A stretch of 64,000 nucleotides of DNA from Dickeya lacustris (GTDB lineage: Bacteria > Pseudomonadota > Gammaproteobacteria > Enterobacterales > Enterobacteriaceae). The notes beneath the pieces are model-generated. The model did not search any database. It had not been told where the DNA came from and saw only the letters and a list, made by a program, of their open reading frames with translations. This document shows positions 37,701-47,900 of the stretch, one piece after another (within the stretch, counting starts at the first letter, position 1; every line of letters starts with the position of its first letter). A program made the position numbers and the translations under genes. Location of the stretch: the NCBI RefSeq assembly GCF_029635795.1, contig NZ_CP114280.1, forward strand, positions 2,418,001 to 2,482,000, read 5' to 3'.

Positions 37701-38177
37701 TCAACACATCTCGCTGTGGTAATGAAATACCACGCCGGACTCGTCGCTCATCCCTTCATAAGATAGCAATACATGCTCGGCGCCGCCTTGTTCACGCAGC
37801 CAGTGAGCATAAACCCCTTGTAACACCGCCGCCATCGACATGCGAAAGCGGGTACTGCGCGTCTCTCCCACCGGCTCAGGAAGCGCCAGATGGTAAATGA
37901 CAAGCCGGGTTTCCTGCGGCTGTAAGTCAACGCACCCCCAGCCAAACCGCGACAACACCCGATTCATTTCTTGCTCGAGATCCAGCACGGTTTCCGCTGG
38001 CGCCAGCGGATAACGTGCCGCCAGTTGCACGCCCATCTGGCGCAGAAACGCTAACCCATCTTGCTCGCCTGCGTTATCCATCATGCCGTCGATAATCACG
38101 CCGAGCAGATCGGCCCAGCCGGGTGGCAATTGCTGTTGACGATAATAATTCAGCGCATGTTGCTGTGATTCCATCAT
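37701..38177 (-). CDS. bcsD: Cellulose synthase subunit BcsD
   Basis: 158-residue periplasmic subunit restricted to type I bcs operons. In Komagataeibacter, BcsD forms an octameric ring with internal passages that helps align glucan chains into crystalline ribbons. The sequence is acidic, has no clear signal peptide, and its end [23 protein letters not shown] fits the family. It begins two bases after bcsC. Its presence distinguishes this operon from the E. coli type II operon. Confidence 0.9.
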   Translation of the reverse strand: MMESQQHALNYYRQQQLPPGWADLLGVIIDGMMDNAGEQDGLAFLRQMGVQLAARYPLAPAETVLDLEQEMNRVLSRFGWGCVDLQPQETRLVIYHLALPEPVGETRSTRFRMSMAAVLQGVYAHWLREQGGAEHVLLSYEGMSDESGVVFHYHSEMC

Positions 38178-38179
38178 GC

Positions 38180-41100
38180 TTATTTGCCTCCCAGTCCGTA
38201 GCGGAAATAGAGTTGACCGGTGGTTTCATTATAGTTGCCAAAGGTGTCGTAGCCCATTTGTCCACCCACGGTAATATCTTTCGTCACGCGGTAATCAGCG
38301 CCAACGTGAACGTTATAGCCAACGCCGCTTTTGCTATCACTGGCATAGTGCGACTCTTTGGCGAACCCATTAGTGACTGCATTATCAAGGAATGCCTGCC
38401 AGTCTGGGTTATTCGGGAAATAATCGCTCTTATCGCGCGTATAAGACTGATAGCCCACAGAAATCCCGGCTTTAACATTCAGATCATCGTAGCGCTGGCT
38501 CCACTCAAGCGGCACGGAAACCGACACATAATTCTGCGGGCTAAAATAGCCGCCCTGACCGTAGCTGTAATAACTCAGGTTTTTATCAAAATCCATCCAG
38601 CTCAAACTGATGCCGGTTTTCAACTCGCGATCGCGATCGTGTACCGGGCGAATATACGCACCGGCATTCGCCATAAATGCCCGGTTACTTTTGACATTCT
38701 CGCCAAGATAGCTGTAAGCGCCGCCACCGCCATAGAAACCGACATCACCATTATCATAACTCAGTAACACGTTACCGCCGTTCTTGGTGACTTGCCCCCA
38801 ACGCTGGCCGCTAAACGCTTCTTTGGTGCCAATATAAGAGAGCAGGCTATCCGTCACGGCACGGCGCTCGCCTGTCACCACCAACGTGAGAAAATCGGTC
38901 AGTTTTGGCGACCACTGTACCCCGCCGACCAAGGTATTCAGCTCCTGACCAAGCGGCGTACTGCCAAAGTCCAGCTTGTAGTTTTTGCCAATCAACGCCA
39001 GATTTAGCTCAACGCCAGAGGATTTCTGTGAATCCGTTGAACTGCTGCTTGCCGCATTCACATTCGGTTTATTTGCAGAGGCCAGGAGATAATTTCTAAG
39101 CGCCGTATTCCCGTTGAGCGCAGTCAGGTTCGCCTGCCCTTGGGTAGTCAGCGGGTTTAACGTGTCAAAGCTAATGGCGCTCACGCTCGCCGGGTCGATA
39201 TTCTGGCTGCGTAGCAACGTCGCCAAAGGCGAGGCCGTACCGCTGGCAAGCTGCGCCTGCATGTTACGGATCTCGGTATTGATCGTATCCACCATCCCTT
39301 GTACTGCCTGCGCACCGGCCCCTGCGCCATAACGACGATAACCATCGCCGCTGGCGCTGCCGGAATTCATGGTCATTGGCGTGACGCTAAAGTTGATACG
39401 GGTATCACCAAATGAGCCGCTCGACCAGGTCAGCGGGGCTTTGGCTTCAGTAAATCGCCCTAAGCCAGACTCGCCATCACGGGCTCGTACCTGCACGCCG
39501 CCCTGTAGCCAGCCGCCGCTATCGCGCTCCAAATCATCCATCATGGTGTTGATTTGGTTAAGCGTCGCAGTCTGTTGTTGGGTGGTGGCATCTGCCACCA
39601 CCGCAGTGTCGCTACCAGCGACACTGCCGCGTTGCTGCCACGGCAGCACCCGGCCATAAGACGAGGGGGTCGCACTGGTTACGCTCGCGCGATTAATAAA
39701 CGGATTCTCCGCCATCGCCAGCCCGCCAATCGTCGCCGCCTTACCCGGCCCTGCGCCATCAAGCCCCACCGCTTTAGCCCGGGCAGAACGCAAATAGGCT
39801 AATGCCTGATCGCGGTTGCCTTGTGCATCCGCAAGCCGCGCCAGCAGCAGTAACCGCTCCGGCGTGGGCTCACCCTGTAGGCCGGAGGAAAGCGCATACG
39901 CTTTCGCGACGTCATTACGGGCCAGGGCCACATTCATCGCACCGATGCGGGCTTCCTGCGTCGGCGTGTCATGCGACAGCAGATAGTCATACACATCGGC
40001 CGCTTCTTTATTCATCTTGCTCGACTGGTAGAGGCGCGCCATGGCAAACATCAAATCGGTGTTTTTCGGCGAACGCTGCAACGCGCGGGCAAGCGTGTCG
40101 TAAGCCTGAGCATATTGCTGGTTTTCACGCAGGCGATCGGCATCGCGAATGACAGCCCCGGTGCGCAAATCATCCAGTTGCGCCGTTGTGCTGCGCGCCA
40201 TCAATTCCGGGCGGTTTAACCACGATTGCGCCTCATCGCTTAACCCGGCCTGATTGAGTACGCCAATTTGGGCGGCATAATCACCGGCATTACCTTGTAC
40301 GCCGCGCTGCATGTTGTTACGCACCACCGCAACCGCTGCCGCCGTTTCCCCGGCGGCGGCCAGCGATTGCGCCAGCTTACCGGCATCCACCGGGTTCTCG
40401 GGCGGTGTCGCCGACAACGCCCTTAATGTATTGGCTGCCGCTGCATTTTCGCCGCGAGACAGGTACGTCTGCGCGGTGGCCATCTGGAGATTGAAATTCA
40501 CCCGACGCGCCAGCGTGCGCGACTCTTCGTTCTGGTTACGGGCCGGAATACGGGCAAGCAGTGTGCTGGCTTGTTGCCAGGCGCTGTTTTCACTGGCAAA
40601 GAGCGCGGCGGCGTATAAATCATCCGCACTGGCAGCGGGCCGGAACAGCGGCTGCATCAGCGCGGTGGCTTCAGCGGTATTTCCCTGCTGCTGGTAAATC
40701 CGCGCCAAATCAAGCCTGAGCCAGCCATCATTCGGGAAACGCGCAATACCTTGCTGCAACAGCGCGACAGCCCGCGCCCTGTCACCGGAGGCCAGCGCTT
40801 GCTGCGCGTCTTTACGCACCGGCGCACTGGTTGCAACCACCACCGGGCGCGGTGTCATACTTTGGCGCACGCTCTCAGGCAGCGCCGCAAACAGGGTATT
40901 GGCCTCGGCGCTGCGATTTTGCTCTCGCAACACATAAAACAGCCCCTCTTTGGCGCTGCGGTTATCTGCATCGGTTTGCAAAATGTCGCGATACAGCCGT
41001 TCGGCCTGGGCAAAATTATTGCTACGACGTAATACATCCGCGCGGAACAGTTTTGCCGCCAGTCCCTTCTCCCCGCTGGCCTGAACCAAGGGTTCGCTTA

Positions 41101-42223
41101 TCGCCAGCGCCTGGGTGGTATCGCCGTTTTTCATGGCTTGCTGGGCAGAGGCTAATTGCGCATAGAAACGCGCGTCGTCCGCCTGCTGCTGACGCTGGGC
41201 GCTGTTTTCACCGCCCTGACGCGCCGCACGCTCCAGATACGACGCTGCCGAAGCAAAATCCCCCCGGCGCTGGGCGGCGTAGCCCATCCCTGCCAGCGCA
41301 TCCGCATCTTGCGGATTAGCCTGTAATACCTGATCAAACGCGGTCTGGGCGCTGGAAATATCGCCGCTATTGAGCGCGGTGAACCCTTTGTTTTTCTCCA
41401 CGCCGCCGACATTTTTACGGTAATAGTCCATGACCGCCGTATCCTGCGGGTGGCGCTGCTGGTAGAGCTGATACAGCGGCGCATCATCGCTTTTTGGCGA
41501 CAGCCACAGCAACGCCTGACGCATCGACTGATCGGCATCCGTACTGCCGGAAGCCAATCCGCTCAATATCTGCACCCCTTCACGCCGTGTCGGCTCTTGA
41601 TAGGTCAACGCCTTGCCGAGCGCGACGCTGGCATTGGTGTCTTGCGGGTGAGCGGCGACAAATTCGCGCAAGTGATCCACCGCCTGCGGCAGCAAGGTAC
41701 GATCGCCTGCCATCGTCAGATAATATTCGGCGGCAATGCTGGCTGGCGGCTGTGGGCCGCTAAACAGGTTGCGCCAGGTTTGCAACGAGGCGCTGATGTT
41801 GCCGCTGCGCGCCTGCTGACGCGCCAGCGCCAGCTGTGCCTGCGGCACGGTGGAGGCCTGTCGCGCATTATCTAATGCCTGTAAACGCGGGTCTTGCGGC
41901 GAGGCCTGACTGAGCCGCTCACGCCACTTTGCCGCTTGCGCATTATCACCATTGTTTTGCGCATACAACGCCATCAAATACAGCGCCTGCGTGTTGTTGG
42001 CATCCACCATCAGGACTTTCTGCAACGCATCGCGAGCCAGATCATCATGGGAACGCTGGTGCCAGTAATCAGCTTGATCAAACAGCGCCTGCAATGCCGG
42101 GTTTGTCTGAGCGGCCAGCGCAGCGGAAGATAGCACGCCGCCAATAACCACGGCGGTGCCCATGACTACCGAGCTCACTGCACATGCCTGACGAATTCGG
42201 GCCGTTAATGTTGTCATCTTCAT
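38180..42223 (-). CDS. bcsC: Cellulose export outer-membrane protein BcsC (TPR-barrel)
   Basis: 1347-residue protein. A signal peptide ends near AALA (about 37), followed by some 18-20 tetratricopeptide-type helical repeats (about 40-850; typical units ALYLMALYAQNNGDNAQAAKW and ALAGMGYAAQRRGDFASAASYL). The C-terminal region (about 1010-1347) forms the beta-barrel pore, with alternating polar/hydrophobic strands and a terminal aromatic-type end (YFRYGLGGK). The TPR part spans the periplasm to guide glucan to the pore. It starts 11 bases after bcsB. Length is larger than E. coli BcsC (about 1157), consistent with type I operons. Confidence 0.95.
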   Translation of the reverse strand: MKMTTLTARIRQACAVSSVVMGTAVVIGGVLSSAALAAQTNPALQALFDQADYWHQRSHDDLARDALQKVLMVDANNTQALYLMALYAQNNGDNAQAAKWRERLSQASPQDPRLQALDNARQASTVPQAQLALARQQARSGNISASLQTWRNLFSGPQPPASIAAEYYLTMAGDRTLLPQAVDHLREFVAAHPQDTNASVALGKALTYQEPTRREGVQILSGLASGSTDADQSMRQALLWLSPKSDDAPLYQLYQQRHPQDTAVMDYYRKNVGGVEKNKGFTALNSGDISSAQTAFDQVLQANPQDADALAGMGYAAQRRGDFASAASYLERAARQGGENSAQRQQQADDARFYAQLASAQQAMKNGDTTQALAISEPLVQASGEKGLAAKLFRADVLRRSNNFAQAERLYRDILQTDADNRSAKEGLFYVLREQNRSAEANTLFAALPESVRQSMTPRPVVVATSAPVRKDAQQALASGDRARAVALLQQGIARFPNDGWLRLDLARIYQQQGNTAEATALMQPLFRPAASADDLYAAALFASENSAWQQASTLLARIPARNQNEESRTLARRVNFNLQMATAQTYLSRGENAAAANTLRALSATPPENPVDAGKLAQSLAAAGETAAAVAVVRNNMQRGVQGNAGDYAAQIGVLNQAGLSDEAQSWLNRPELMARSTTAQLDDLRTGAVIRDADRLRENQQYAQAYDTLARALQRSPKNTDLMFAMARLYQSSKMNKEAADVYDYLLSHDTPTQEARIGAMNVALARNDVAKAYALSSGLQGEPTPERLLLLARLADAQGNRDQALAYLRSARAKAVGLDGAGPGKAATIGGLAMAENPFINRASVTSATPSSYGRVLPWQQRGSVAGSDTAVVADATTQQQTATLNQINTMMDDLERDSGGWLQGGVQVRARDGESGLGRFTEAKAPLTWSSGSFGDTRINFSVTPMTMNSGSASGDGYRRYGAGAGAQAVQGMVDTINTEIRNMQAQLASGTASPLATLLRSQNIDPASVSAISFDTLNPLTTQGQANLTALNGNTALRNYLLASANKPNVNAASSSSTDSQKSSGVELNLALIGKNYKLDFGSTPLGQELNTLVGGVQWSPKLTDFLTLVVTGERRAVTDSLLSYIGTKEAFSGQRWGQVTKNGGNVLLSYDNGDVGFYGGGGAYSYLGENVKSNRAFMANAGAYIRPVHDRDRELKTGISLSWMDFDKNLSYYSYGQGGYFSPQNYVSVSVPLEWSQRYDDLNVKAGISVGYQSYTRDKSDYFPNNPDWQAFLDNAVTNGFAKESHYASDSKSGVGYNVHVGADYRVTKDITVGGQMGYDTFGNYNETTGQLYFRYGLGGK

Positions 42224-42234
42224 AAGTGGCTCGC

Positions 42235-44859
42235 TTATTTTTTACCTGAACCCGCATCACGCCGGGTAGACAGCCGTTTTTCTGCCTGCATCCTGAGCAG
42301 GGACGTCAGCCCAATCCCGATTACCGCTGCCAGCAGCAACGCACTGAGCGCCAACAACACCGCATGTTGATTGGCATACCAGACAATCATCATGTACCAG
42401 GGCATTTCACCCACCGGGAACTGCGGCCCGACACGGAAACTGCGCACGCCATTTTCATTGGTGATAATCGCTGTATCGCCGCTGATGGCCGCATTAATAC
42501 CTGGCGAATTCAAATCGCCGTACAGCTGCGATAACTGCTCATCGCTGCTGCCGGTGGCCACCACCACCACCCGCCCGTTATTCCACGGCGATCGGTAGCT
42601 CAAAAAACCCCGCCAGGCTTCGTTTGATGAGAAGTAACGGTCGGCATCCAATGGCGCACGATCCCAATCGCCCGTCAGCAACGTGCGTAAATGCTCAAGG
42701 GTGCTCTGGGTTCTGACGCCAAACGTGCGGTCATTTACGTTAAAGGGGGAATCGGCCAACAGGCTCTTGTTAAAGGCGCTTTGCCCAAGTGACGTTATCG
42801 CCAGCACATCGCTGTTCTCAAGCTTCAGGCGATCGCCCGCATTGGCAGGCAGGCCAAACATCACTTTGGCTGCATTCAGGCTAACGCCGGTGGCGTCACT
42901 CGCCCGGCCCGCCAAATCCAGCAGCAGGCCAATTTCCGCGTTAGTCGGTTTTTCCGGCAGCAACAATACCGTCTGGGCGTAATCCGCCAGCCGGGAGAAC
43001 GGGAACGCGGCCCCTACAAAGTAGGAGAGATTAGGCAACAGCGTGAAATGGCGCGTCCGGCTTAAATCAATAGAAGCGCTGTCCACAATCTGGCTTTTGA
43101 TGTTGTTATTTTGCAATACGCTGCACGGCGCATCATCTTTGGCACGAATATTAAAATAGAGCTGGAACTGGTTGTAACCGTAGATAAGGTAAGGGTCTAC
43201 TTTCAGCGCATAGGTTTCCTGACGGCTGTCACCGCCCATTTCACGCCACGCACGCTGCAACACGCCAACCTTATTGACCGTGAGGTTATGTAAAAACGTC
43301 CCGTTGAGCATCACATTCAGGTAGGAGCGATCTTCATCAATCCAGCTTTCTGACGGAAAGCGATAATCAACTTTTACCGGAATGGTATCACCGTCCCACA
43401 AGAACAGATCGGGAGCGGCGCGGAAGTTGATACGCAGCGCCTCATGCCAGATTCCGCTCACCGTCATGTTCTGGTCTTTACGCAGCAGCTCGCTAAAACG
43501 CACCGGCCGGTCGGTATTGATCCAGCGCGGCGCATCATAAGGGCGGCGCGGCGTGATGGTCTGAGGCGGCACCGACAGCGTTGCGCCATCGACATCCAGC
43601 GGCTGGCTCACCAAACGGTAAGCAGCCTGACGCAATTGCACTTCATCCTGACCGATGACCAGCATCAATTTGTTGACCGGGTTCACCGGGTTATCCACCA
43701 GTTGCAGCGTAGGCCCGCTCACCGCAGGCAACACCAGCGTACCGATTTTGTCACCGGGGTAGCCAAATACGATGCCGCTTTTCTCCGGCAGCGCATCGCG
43801 TATCACCGGGAAGTTCGCACCGTACCCATCCATACGCATGCCAAGCCACGAGGCCACCAACGCTGCCGCACTGACCTGAGCAGGGCTCACCTGCTCGGGG
43901 AACACCATGGGCACCACCGCTGCGGTCATTTGCAGCGGGTCAATAAACGGACGCGGAAAATTACTCAGCCGGGTGCCGATATCGAGCTGCTGGCCTTCGA
44001 GTTGCAAGGTGGTTGCAGGCAAAATGGTCAGATTATAACGGGTCGCGCTATCGCGTTCGCACAACAGGCGCTCGGCGTCATTAATACGAAAGCTGAGGTT
44101 ATTGCTCGACACCACCATCGCGGCGGGAATATCTAACTGAAAGCGGGTACTTTCACCGGTTGCCGCACTCAGCGGCACCGTACCGAGCGGCTGGCCGTTG
44201 AGCATCAGTTGCATTGACGCATTGAGCGCCGCCAGTTCCGGCGACACCCGCAGCGATAAATCCAGCATCGCATTGGTAACAACCTGATCGCCCGGCAGGG
44301 TAAAGATCACCCCCGCCTGCGTCTGGCCGCCAGCCAGCGTAATCCCGTTAGGCTGGCCCATTTGAGCGACGGATACGCGGCTGGATAGCGGCTGATACCC
44401 GGCATCGCCGCCCACCGGCAGTAACATGGATGGCGTCGTCCCGCCCGCTGCATCGACAGGCACGACATTTGCCGTCGCCCTATCCGGCGCGACAATAGCG
44501 GGCAGAGGCGGCGTCATTGCTGGCGCATCAGCGCTGGCTGGCGGATTGACCGGCGCAGGCGATACTGTCGGTGACGTTATCGGTTGCACTATCGGTGACG
44601 CTGCCGGTGACACTATCGGCGGCATTGCGGGCACATCTATTGCGTGCACATCTGCCGCACCCGCCACGGGCGTAACCGGCGAGACAACCGGTGGCTGGCC
44701 CGCGCTGCCGCCCGGACTTAACATCATCGGCAACGGCGTGTCATCACTCTCGGGCGCAGCCAGTACCGCTGCTGAACTCAGCGCCAGCGCACCCGCTATC
44801 CATAACGCCAGCGCACTGGCATTAACTCGCAGGGTGGTCAAAAAACCGGGTGTCATCAT
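42235..44859 (-). CDS. bcsB: Cellulose synthase periplasmic subunit BcsB
   Basis: 874-residue periplasmic partner of BcsA. A signal peptide (cut after AAVLA near residue 34) is followed by an unusual Pro/Val/Ala/Ser-rich stretch (about 45-115; repeated VSPA and ITSP-type units) before the carbohydrate-binding and flavodoxin-like domains. A single C-terminal TM helix (about 830-855) anchors it beside BcsA. The encoding DNA of the Pro-rich stretch contains imperfect 12-15-base repeats (44520-44680). Start overlaps the bcsA stop by four bases (ATGA). The Pro-rich spacer is longer than in E. coli BcsB. Confidence 0.95.
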   Translation of the reverse strand: MMTPGFLTTLRVNASALALWIAGALALSSAAVLAAPESDDTPLPMMLSPGGSAGQPPVVSPVTPVAGAADVHAIDVPAMPPIVSPAASPIVQPITSPTVSPAPVNPPASADAPAMTPPLPAIVAPDRATANVVPVDAAGGTTPSMLLPVGGDAGYQPLSSRVSVAQMGQPNGITLAGGQTQAGVIFTLPGDQVVTNAMLDLSLRVSPELAALNASMQLMLNGQPLGTVPLSAATGESTRFQLDIPAAMVVSSNNLSFRINDAERLLCERDSATRYNLTILPATTLQLEGQQLDIGTRLSNFPRPFIDPLQMTAAVVPMVFPEQVSPAQVSAAALVASWLGMRMDGYGANFPVIRDALPEKSGIVFGYPGDKIGTLVLPAVSGPTLQLVDNPVNPVNKLMLVIGQDEVQLRQAAYRLVSQPLDVDGATLSVPPQTITPRRPYDAPRWINTDRPVRFSELLRKDQNMTVSGIWHEALRINFRAAPDLFLWDGDTIPVKVDYRFPSESWIDEDRSYLNVMLNGTFLHNLTVNKVGVLQRAWREMGGDSRQETYALKVDPYLIYGYNQFQLYFNIRAKDDAPCSVLQNNNIKSQIVDSASIDLSRTRHFTLLPNLSYFVGAAFPFSRLADYAQTVLLLPEKPTNAEIGLLLDLAGRASDATGVSLNAAKVMFGLPANAGDRLKLENSDVLAITSLGQSAFNKSLLADSPFNVNDRTFGVRTQSTLEHLRTLLTGDWDRAPLDADRYFSSNEAWRGFLSYRSPWNNGRVVVVATGSSDEQLSQLYGDLNSPGINAAISGDTAIITNENGVRSFRVGPQFPVGEMPWYMMIVWYANQHAVLLALSALLLAAVIGIGLTSLLRMQAEKRLSTRRDAGSGKK

Positions 44860-46961
44860 GTTGCGGCATCCTCTTTTTTCACATCCACCGCTGCAGAAGC
44901 CGGTTTTTTACTGCGGGTAGTGAGACTGAGCCAAAAGAACTCACACACCGTTTTGACCACCGCCCACAGCGAACGCAAAGGGCGATCCTGAGGATAGGGC
45001 GGATTAATCCAGGCATCGGCACGCGAGAGCACCACACGCACCAACGCGCGGCGTTGCGAGAGCGGAATATCATCAAAACGCAGGCGAATTTTGTCGTCAT
45101 TGGCCGCCACGGACTGCACCGGCAGGCAAATCTCACTCGATTGCAGCAACAGCTCAATGGCTTCGATTTCATCATGCTCGTGGCGCTTGTCCGGCGCCTT
45201 TAACTGCGCGCCGCCCATCGACAGATCGACCGTGGTGGTGCGTGAGGCGATACCGCTGGCATAGTGAATAATGGCAGGGACGTCCACATCGACGCGGATG
45301 GTTTTACGCACCTGCTTGGTTTCACGCGCCACGGCAATCGCCGCCAGCAGTGTCAGCAGGCTAAACATCGCCCACACCAGATTGAGCATAATGACGTAGG
45401 GGTCAACGTTGAAATAATCATGGGCGACGATGCGGGTGATGCCCGCGACCACACCGGCTCCCAGCAGCAGTGCGGCAATGATATGCGGCCGGACGATACG
45501 AAAATCAAAGAAGCCTTCGTCCAGCAAGCCGCCTTTGTCCGTCACGTTAAATTTGCCGTGTTTGGGCGAAATCAGCGTCACAATGGTTGGAATAACCAAG
45601 TGAAACGCCATCACTGTTTCATAAATTTCGCCCCAGAAACTGTAGCGGAAACGCCCGTTCATCCGTGAGTTGACGTACATCGAAATCGCCAGATGCGGCA
45701 GCGCATAGGCAAAAATCATTAACGCCGATGAGTGAATAATATTGAGATTAAACAGCAGGTAAGCAAGCGGCGCCGTCAGGAAGGCGACTCGCGGCAAACC
45801 AAACTGAAAATGCAGCATGGCATTGAGATAGCACAGGCGCTGCGGCAATGTCAGCCCGCGCCCCAGCAACGGGTTATCAACGCGGAAGATTTGCGCCATG
45901 CCACGGGCCCAGCGGGTACGCTGAATCACATGCAACACCAAACGTTCGGTAGCAAGCCCAGCGGCCAGCGGAATCGCCAAAAATGCGGATTTCCAGCCTT
46001 TGCGCTGCATTTTCATCGCGGTGTGCGCATCTTCGGTGACGGTTTCAACCGCGAACCCGCCGATGTCATCTAACGCGGAACGACGAATCACCGCACAAGA
46101 GCCGCAGAAAAAGGCCGCATCCCACAAATCATTGCCTTGCTGCACCGGGCCATAAAACAGCGCGCCTTCGTTTGGGATCTGCCGCGCGGCGCGCAGGTTA
46201 CGCTCAAACGGGTCGGGCGAGTAGAAATAGTGCGGCGTCTGTAACAGCGCCAGCTTTGGGTCTGACAAAAACGGCGCGATCGTCGCTTGCAGGAAGATAC
46301 GTTTCGCAACATGGTCACAGTCGAAAACGCAAATTAGCTCACCCTGCGTTAACTTCAGCGCGTGATTCAGGTTGCCCGCTTTGGCGTGAGCATTATTATC
46401 GCGCGTAATGTAGCCGACACCGGCCTGAGCGGCGAAAACGGCAAACTCGCTGCGTTTACCGTCATCAAGCAGGTAAACCTTCATTTTATCGCGCGGGTAA
46501 TCAATACATTGCGCCGCCAGTACGGTATCGCGCACCACATCCAGGCTTTCGTTATAGGTCGGAACATACACATCAACCGTTGGCCACAAGTCCGTGTCCT
46601 GCGGCATCGGTTCAATGGTGCGCTCCAGCGGCCAGGTGGTTTGCAAAAAACCCAGCATCAGAATCACCCACACGTATAGCTCGGCAACAAACAGCCCAAT
46701 GCCCAGAATCGCTTCGATTTCCGAGTTAAAGTGCAGCGTTTCTGTCGCGCGCCAGTAGATGTAGCGCGTCGATGTCAACGCCGCCATCACCACCAGTATG
46801 ACCGTTACCGTCCGGCGTTTGCTCTGCCCTAACAACAGCATCAACCCGATGCTGATAAGGCCGAAGATATATTGTTTTTCGCTGTCCATCGGGGTTATCA
46901 CCACCACCACCGCAACCGGCAGCAAAACCAACAACAACGCCAAAAACAGGATCTTTTTCAT
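44856..46961 (-). CDS. bcsA: Cellulose synthase catalytic subunit BcsA
   Basis: 701-residue processive GT2 glycosyltransferase using UDP-glucose. TM helices flank a cytoplasmic catalytic domain with the family signatures: DDGKRSEF (about 166), FDCDH (DxD, about 214-216), TEDAH (about 310) and QRTRW (347-351). A C-terminal PilZ domain has RKTIR (about 552-556) and DLSMGGAQL, the RxxxR and DxSxxG determinants for cyclic di-GMP, so synthesis should be c-di-GMP-activated. It precedes bcsB with a four-base overlap and follows bcsQ by about 120 bases. AGGATAA-type ribosome site. Confidence 0.97.
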   Translation of the reverse strand: MKKILFLALLLVLLPVAVVVVITPMDSEKQYIFGLISIGLMLLLGQSKRRTVTVILVVMAALTSTRYIYWRATETLHFNSEIEAILGIGLFVAELYVWVILMLGFLQTTWPLERTIEPMPQDTDLWPTVDVYVPTYNESLDVVRDTVLAAQCIDYPRDKMKVYLLDDGKRSEFAVFAAQAGVGYITRDNNAHAKAGNLNHALKLTQGELICVFDCDHVAKRIFLQATIAPFLSDPKLALLQTPHYFYSPDPFERNLRAARQIPNEGALFYGPVQQGNDLWDAAFFCGSCAVIRRSALDDIGGFAVETVTEDAHTAMKMQRKGWKSAFLAIPLAAGLATERLVLHVIQRTRWARGMAQIFRVDNPLLGRGLTLPQRLCYLNAMLHFQFGLPRVAFLTAPLAYLLFNLNIIHSSALMIFAYALPHLAISMYVNSRMNGRFRYSFWGEIYETVMAFHLVIPTIVTLISPKHGKFNVTDKGGLLDEGFFDFRIVRPHIIAALLLGAGVVAGITRIVAHDYFNVDPYVIMLNLVWAMFSLLTLLAAIAVARETKQVRKTIRVDVDVPAIIHYASGIASRTTTVDLSMGGAQLKAPDKRHEHDEIEAIELLLQSSEICLPVQSVAANDDKIRLRFDDIPLSQRRALVRVVLSRADAWINPPYPQDRPLRSLWAVVKTVCEFFWLSLTTRSKKPASAAVDVKKEDAAT

Positions 46962-47084
46962 AGATTATCCTGAAGTCGAAAAATGGAAAAAGTCCGTGAA
47001 AATAAGTCCATGCAAACGTCCCCTGCGCCCAACAACGTGGGTCAGGGGTATCAATCCATGCAGGGTGTCAGACTGTGTTTTGCA

Positions 47085-47900
47085 TTATCGGCCAGATACG
47101 GCCTGATATGCAGGAAAATCAGCCTGAACTTCGCCATTACCGATGCGGATATCCAGCAAAGCCGCAACGCGCTTTCCGATTAACTCAATATCAAACGCCG
47201 CCGCAGACACGGGGCTGAAATCAAAAATCGAACGTTGAGAAGCATTGGCTTCAGCGACGCTTTCATCACGGTGAACGCTACCTATCAGTTTGTCCGGCAT
47301 ACGCAGTTGAACAAACGAGGCCACCTGACTACAGAGTGCGCGGCGATTATCAGTCTGATTTAAAAGCAGATAAGTGCCTTTTTTGCGGTTAAGTTCCTGC
47401 CCGGTCAGCTTATTGTTTTCAATCTGCGGCATTAATGACAATGAGGCGGTATCCGCCATCATTACCACCAAATGCAGGTCGGCAAGCTCCGTCATCGCTT
47501 GCAACGCCGGGCCGGGGCCGGGCGGAAAATCGGCAATCACCACCAGGCCGGGGTAATTCATGACGGTGCTCAGGCCACGACGCAAAAACAGCGGGTCATT
47601 GGCCAGGTTATGCTCAAACGCCAGGCGCTGCTCTTGCGTCACACTGCCGTAAGGCAGCACAAAAATATTGTCATCACTGGTCAGAATAGACTGGCTCCAG
47701 TCCGGCGTTTCGGCCGATTTAGCGACAAATCCCCTCTCATCGGTAAGCGGTACACCAAAATGCAGGCGCAATGAGTTTTGCACGTCAAAATCAATCGCCA
47801 GCACTTTACTTCCCCCACGGGCTAACGCATAAGCCAGATTGGCTGCCATGGTGGTTTTTCCAACACCTCCTTTCGGAGAACAAACACACACTAACGGCAT
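47085..47900 (-). CDS. bcsQ: Cellulose synthesis ParA-like ATPase BcsQ
   Basis: 271-residue MinD/ParA-type P-loop ATPase. The deviant Walker A is CSPKGGVGKTTMAANLA (about 7-23); LAIDFDVQNSLRLHFG and VVIADFPPGPGPAL follow. BcsQ (YhjQ) is needed for cellulose production and polar localisation of the machinery in E. coli, and interacts with BcsR-type partners. It overlaps the end of bcsO by 10 bases. Slightly longer than the E. coli protein (250). Confidence 0.95.
   Translation of the reverse strand: MPLVCVCSPKGGVGKTTMAANLAYALARGGSKVLAIDFDVQNSLRLHFGVPLTDERGFVAKSAETPDWSQSILTSDDNIFVLPYGSVTQEQRLAFEHNLANDPLFLRRGLSTVMNYPGLVVIADFPPGPGPALQAMTELADLHLVVMMADTASLSLMPQIENNKLTGQELNRKKGTYLLLNQTDNRRALCSQVASFVQLRMPDKLIGSVHRDESVAEANASQRSIFDFSPVSAAAFDIELIGKRVAALLDIRIGNGEVQADFPAYQAVSGR

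Noticed and set aside
38123..42140. Several long plus-strand frames opposite bcsC
   Set aside because: Shadows of the high-GC TPR gene; composition and lack of start signals argue against coding.
43444..44136. 230-codon plus-strand frame opposite bcsB
   Set aside because: Arg/His-rich antisense translation of bcsB.
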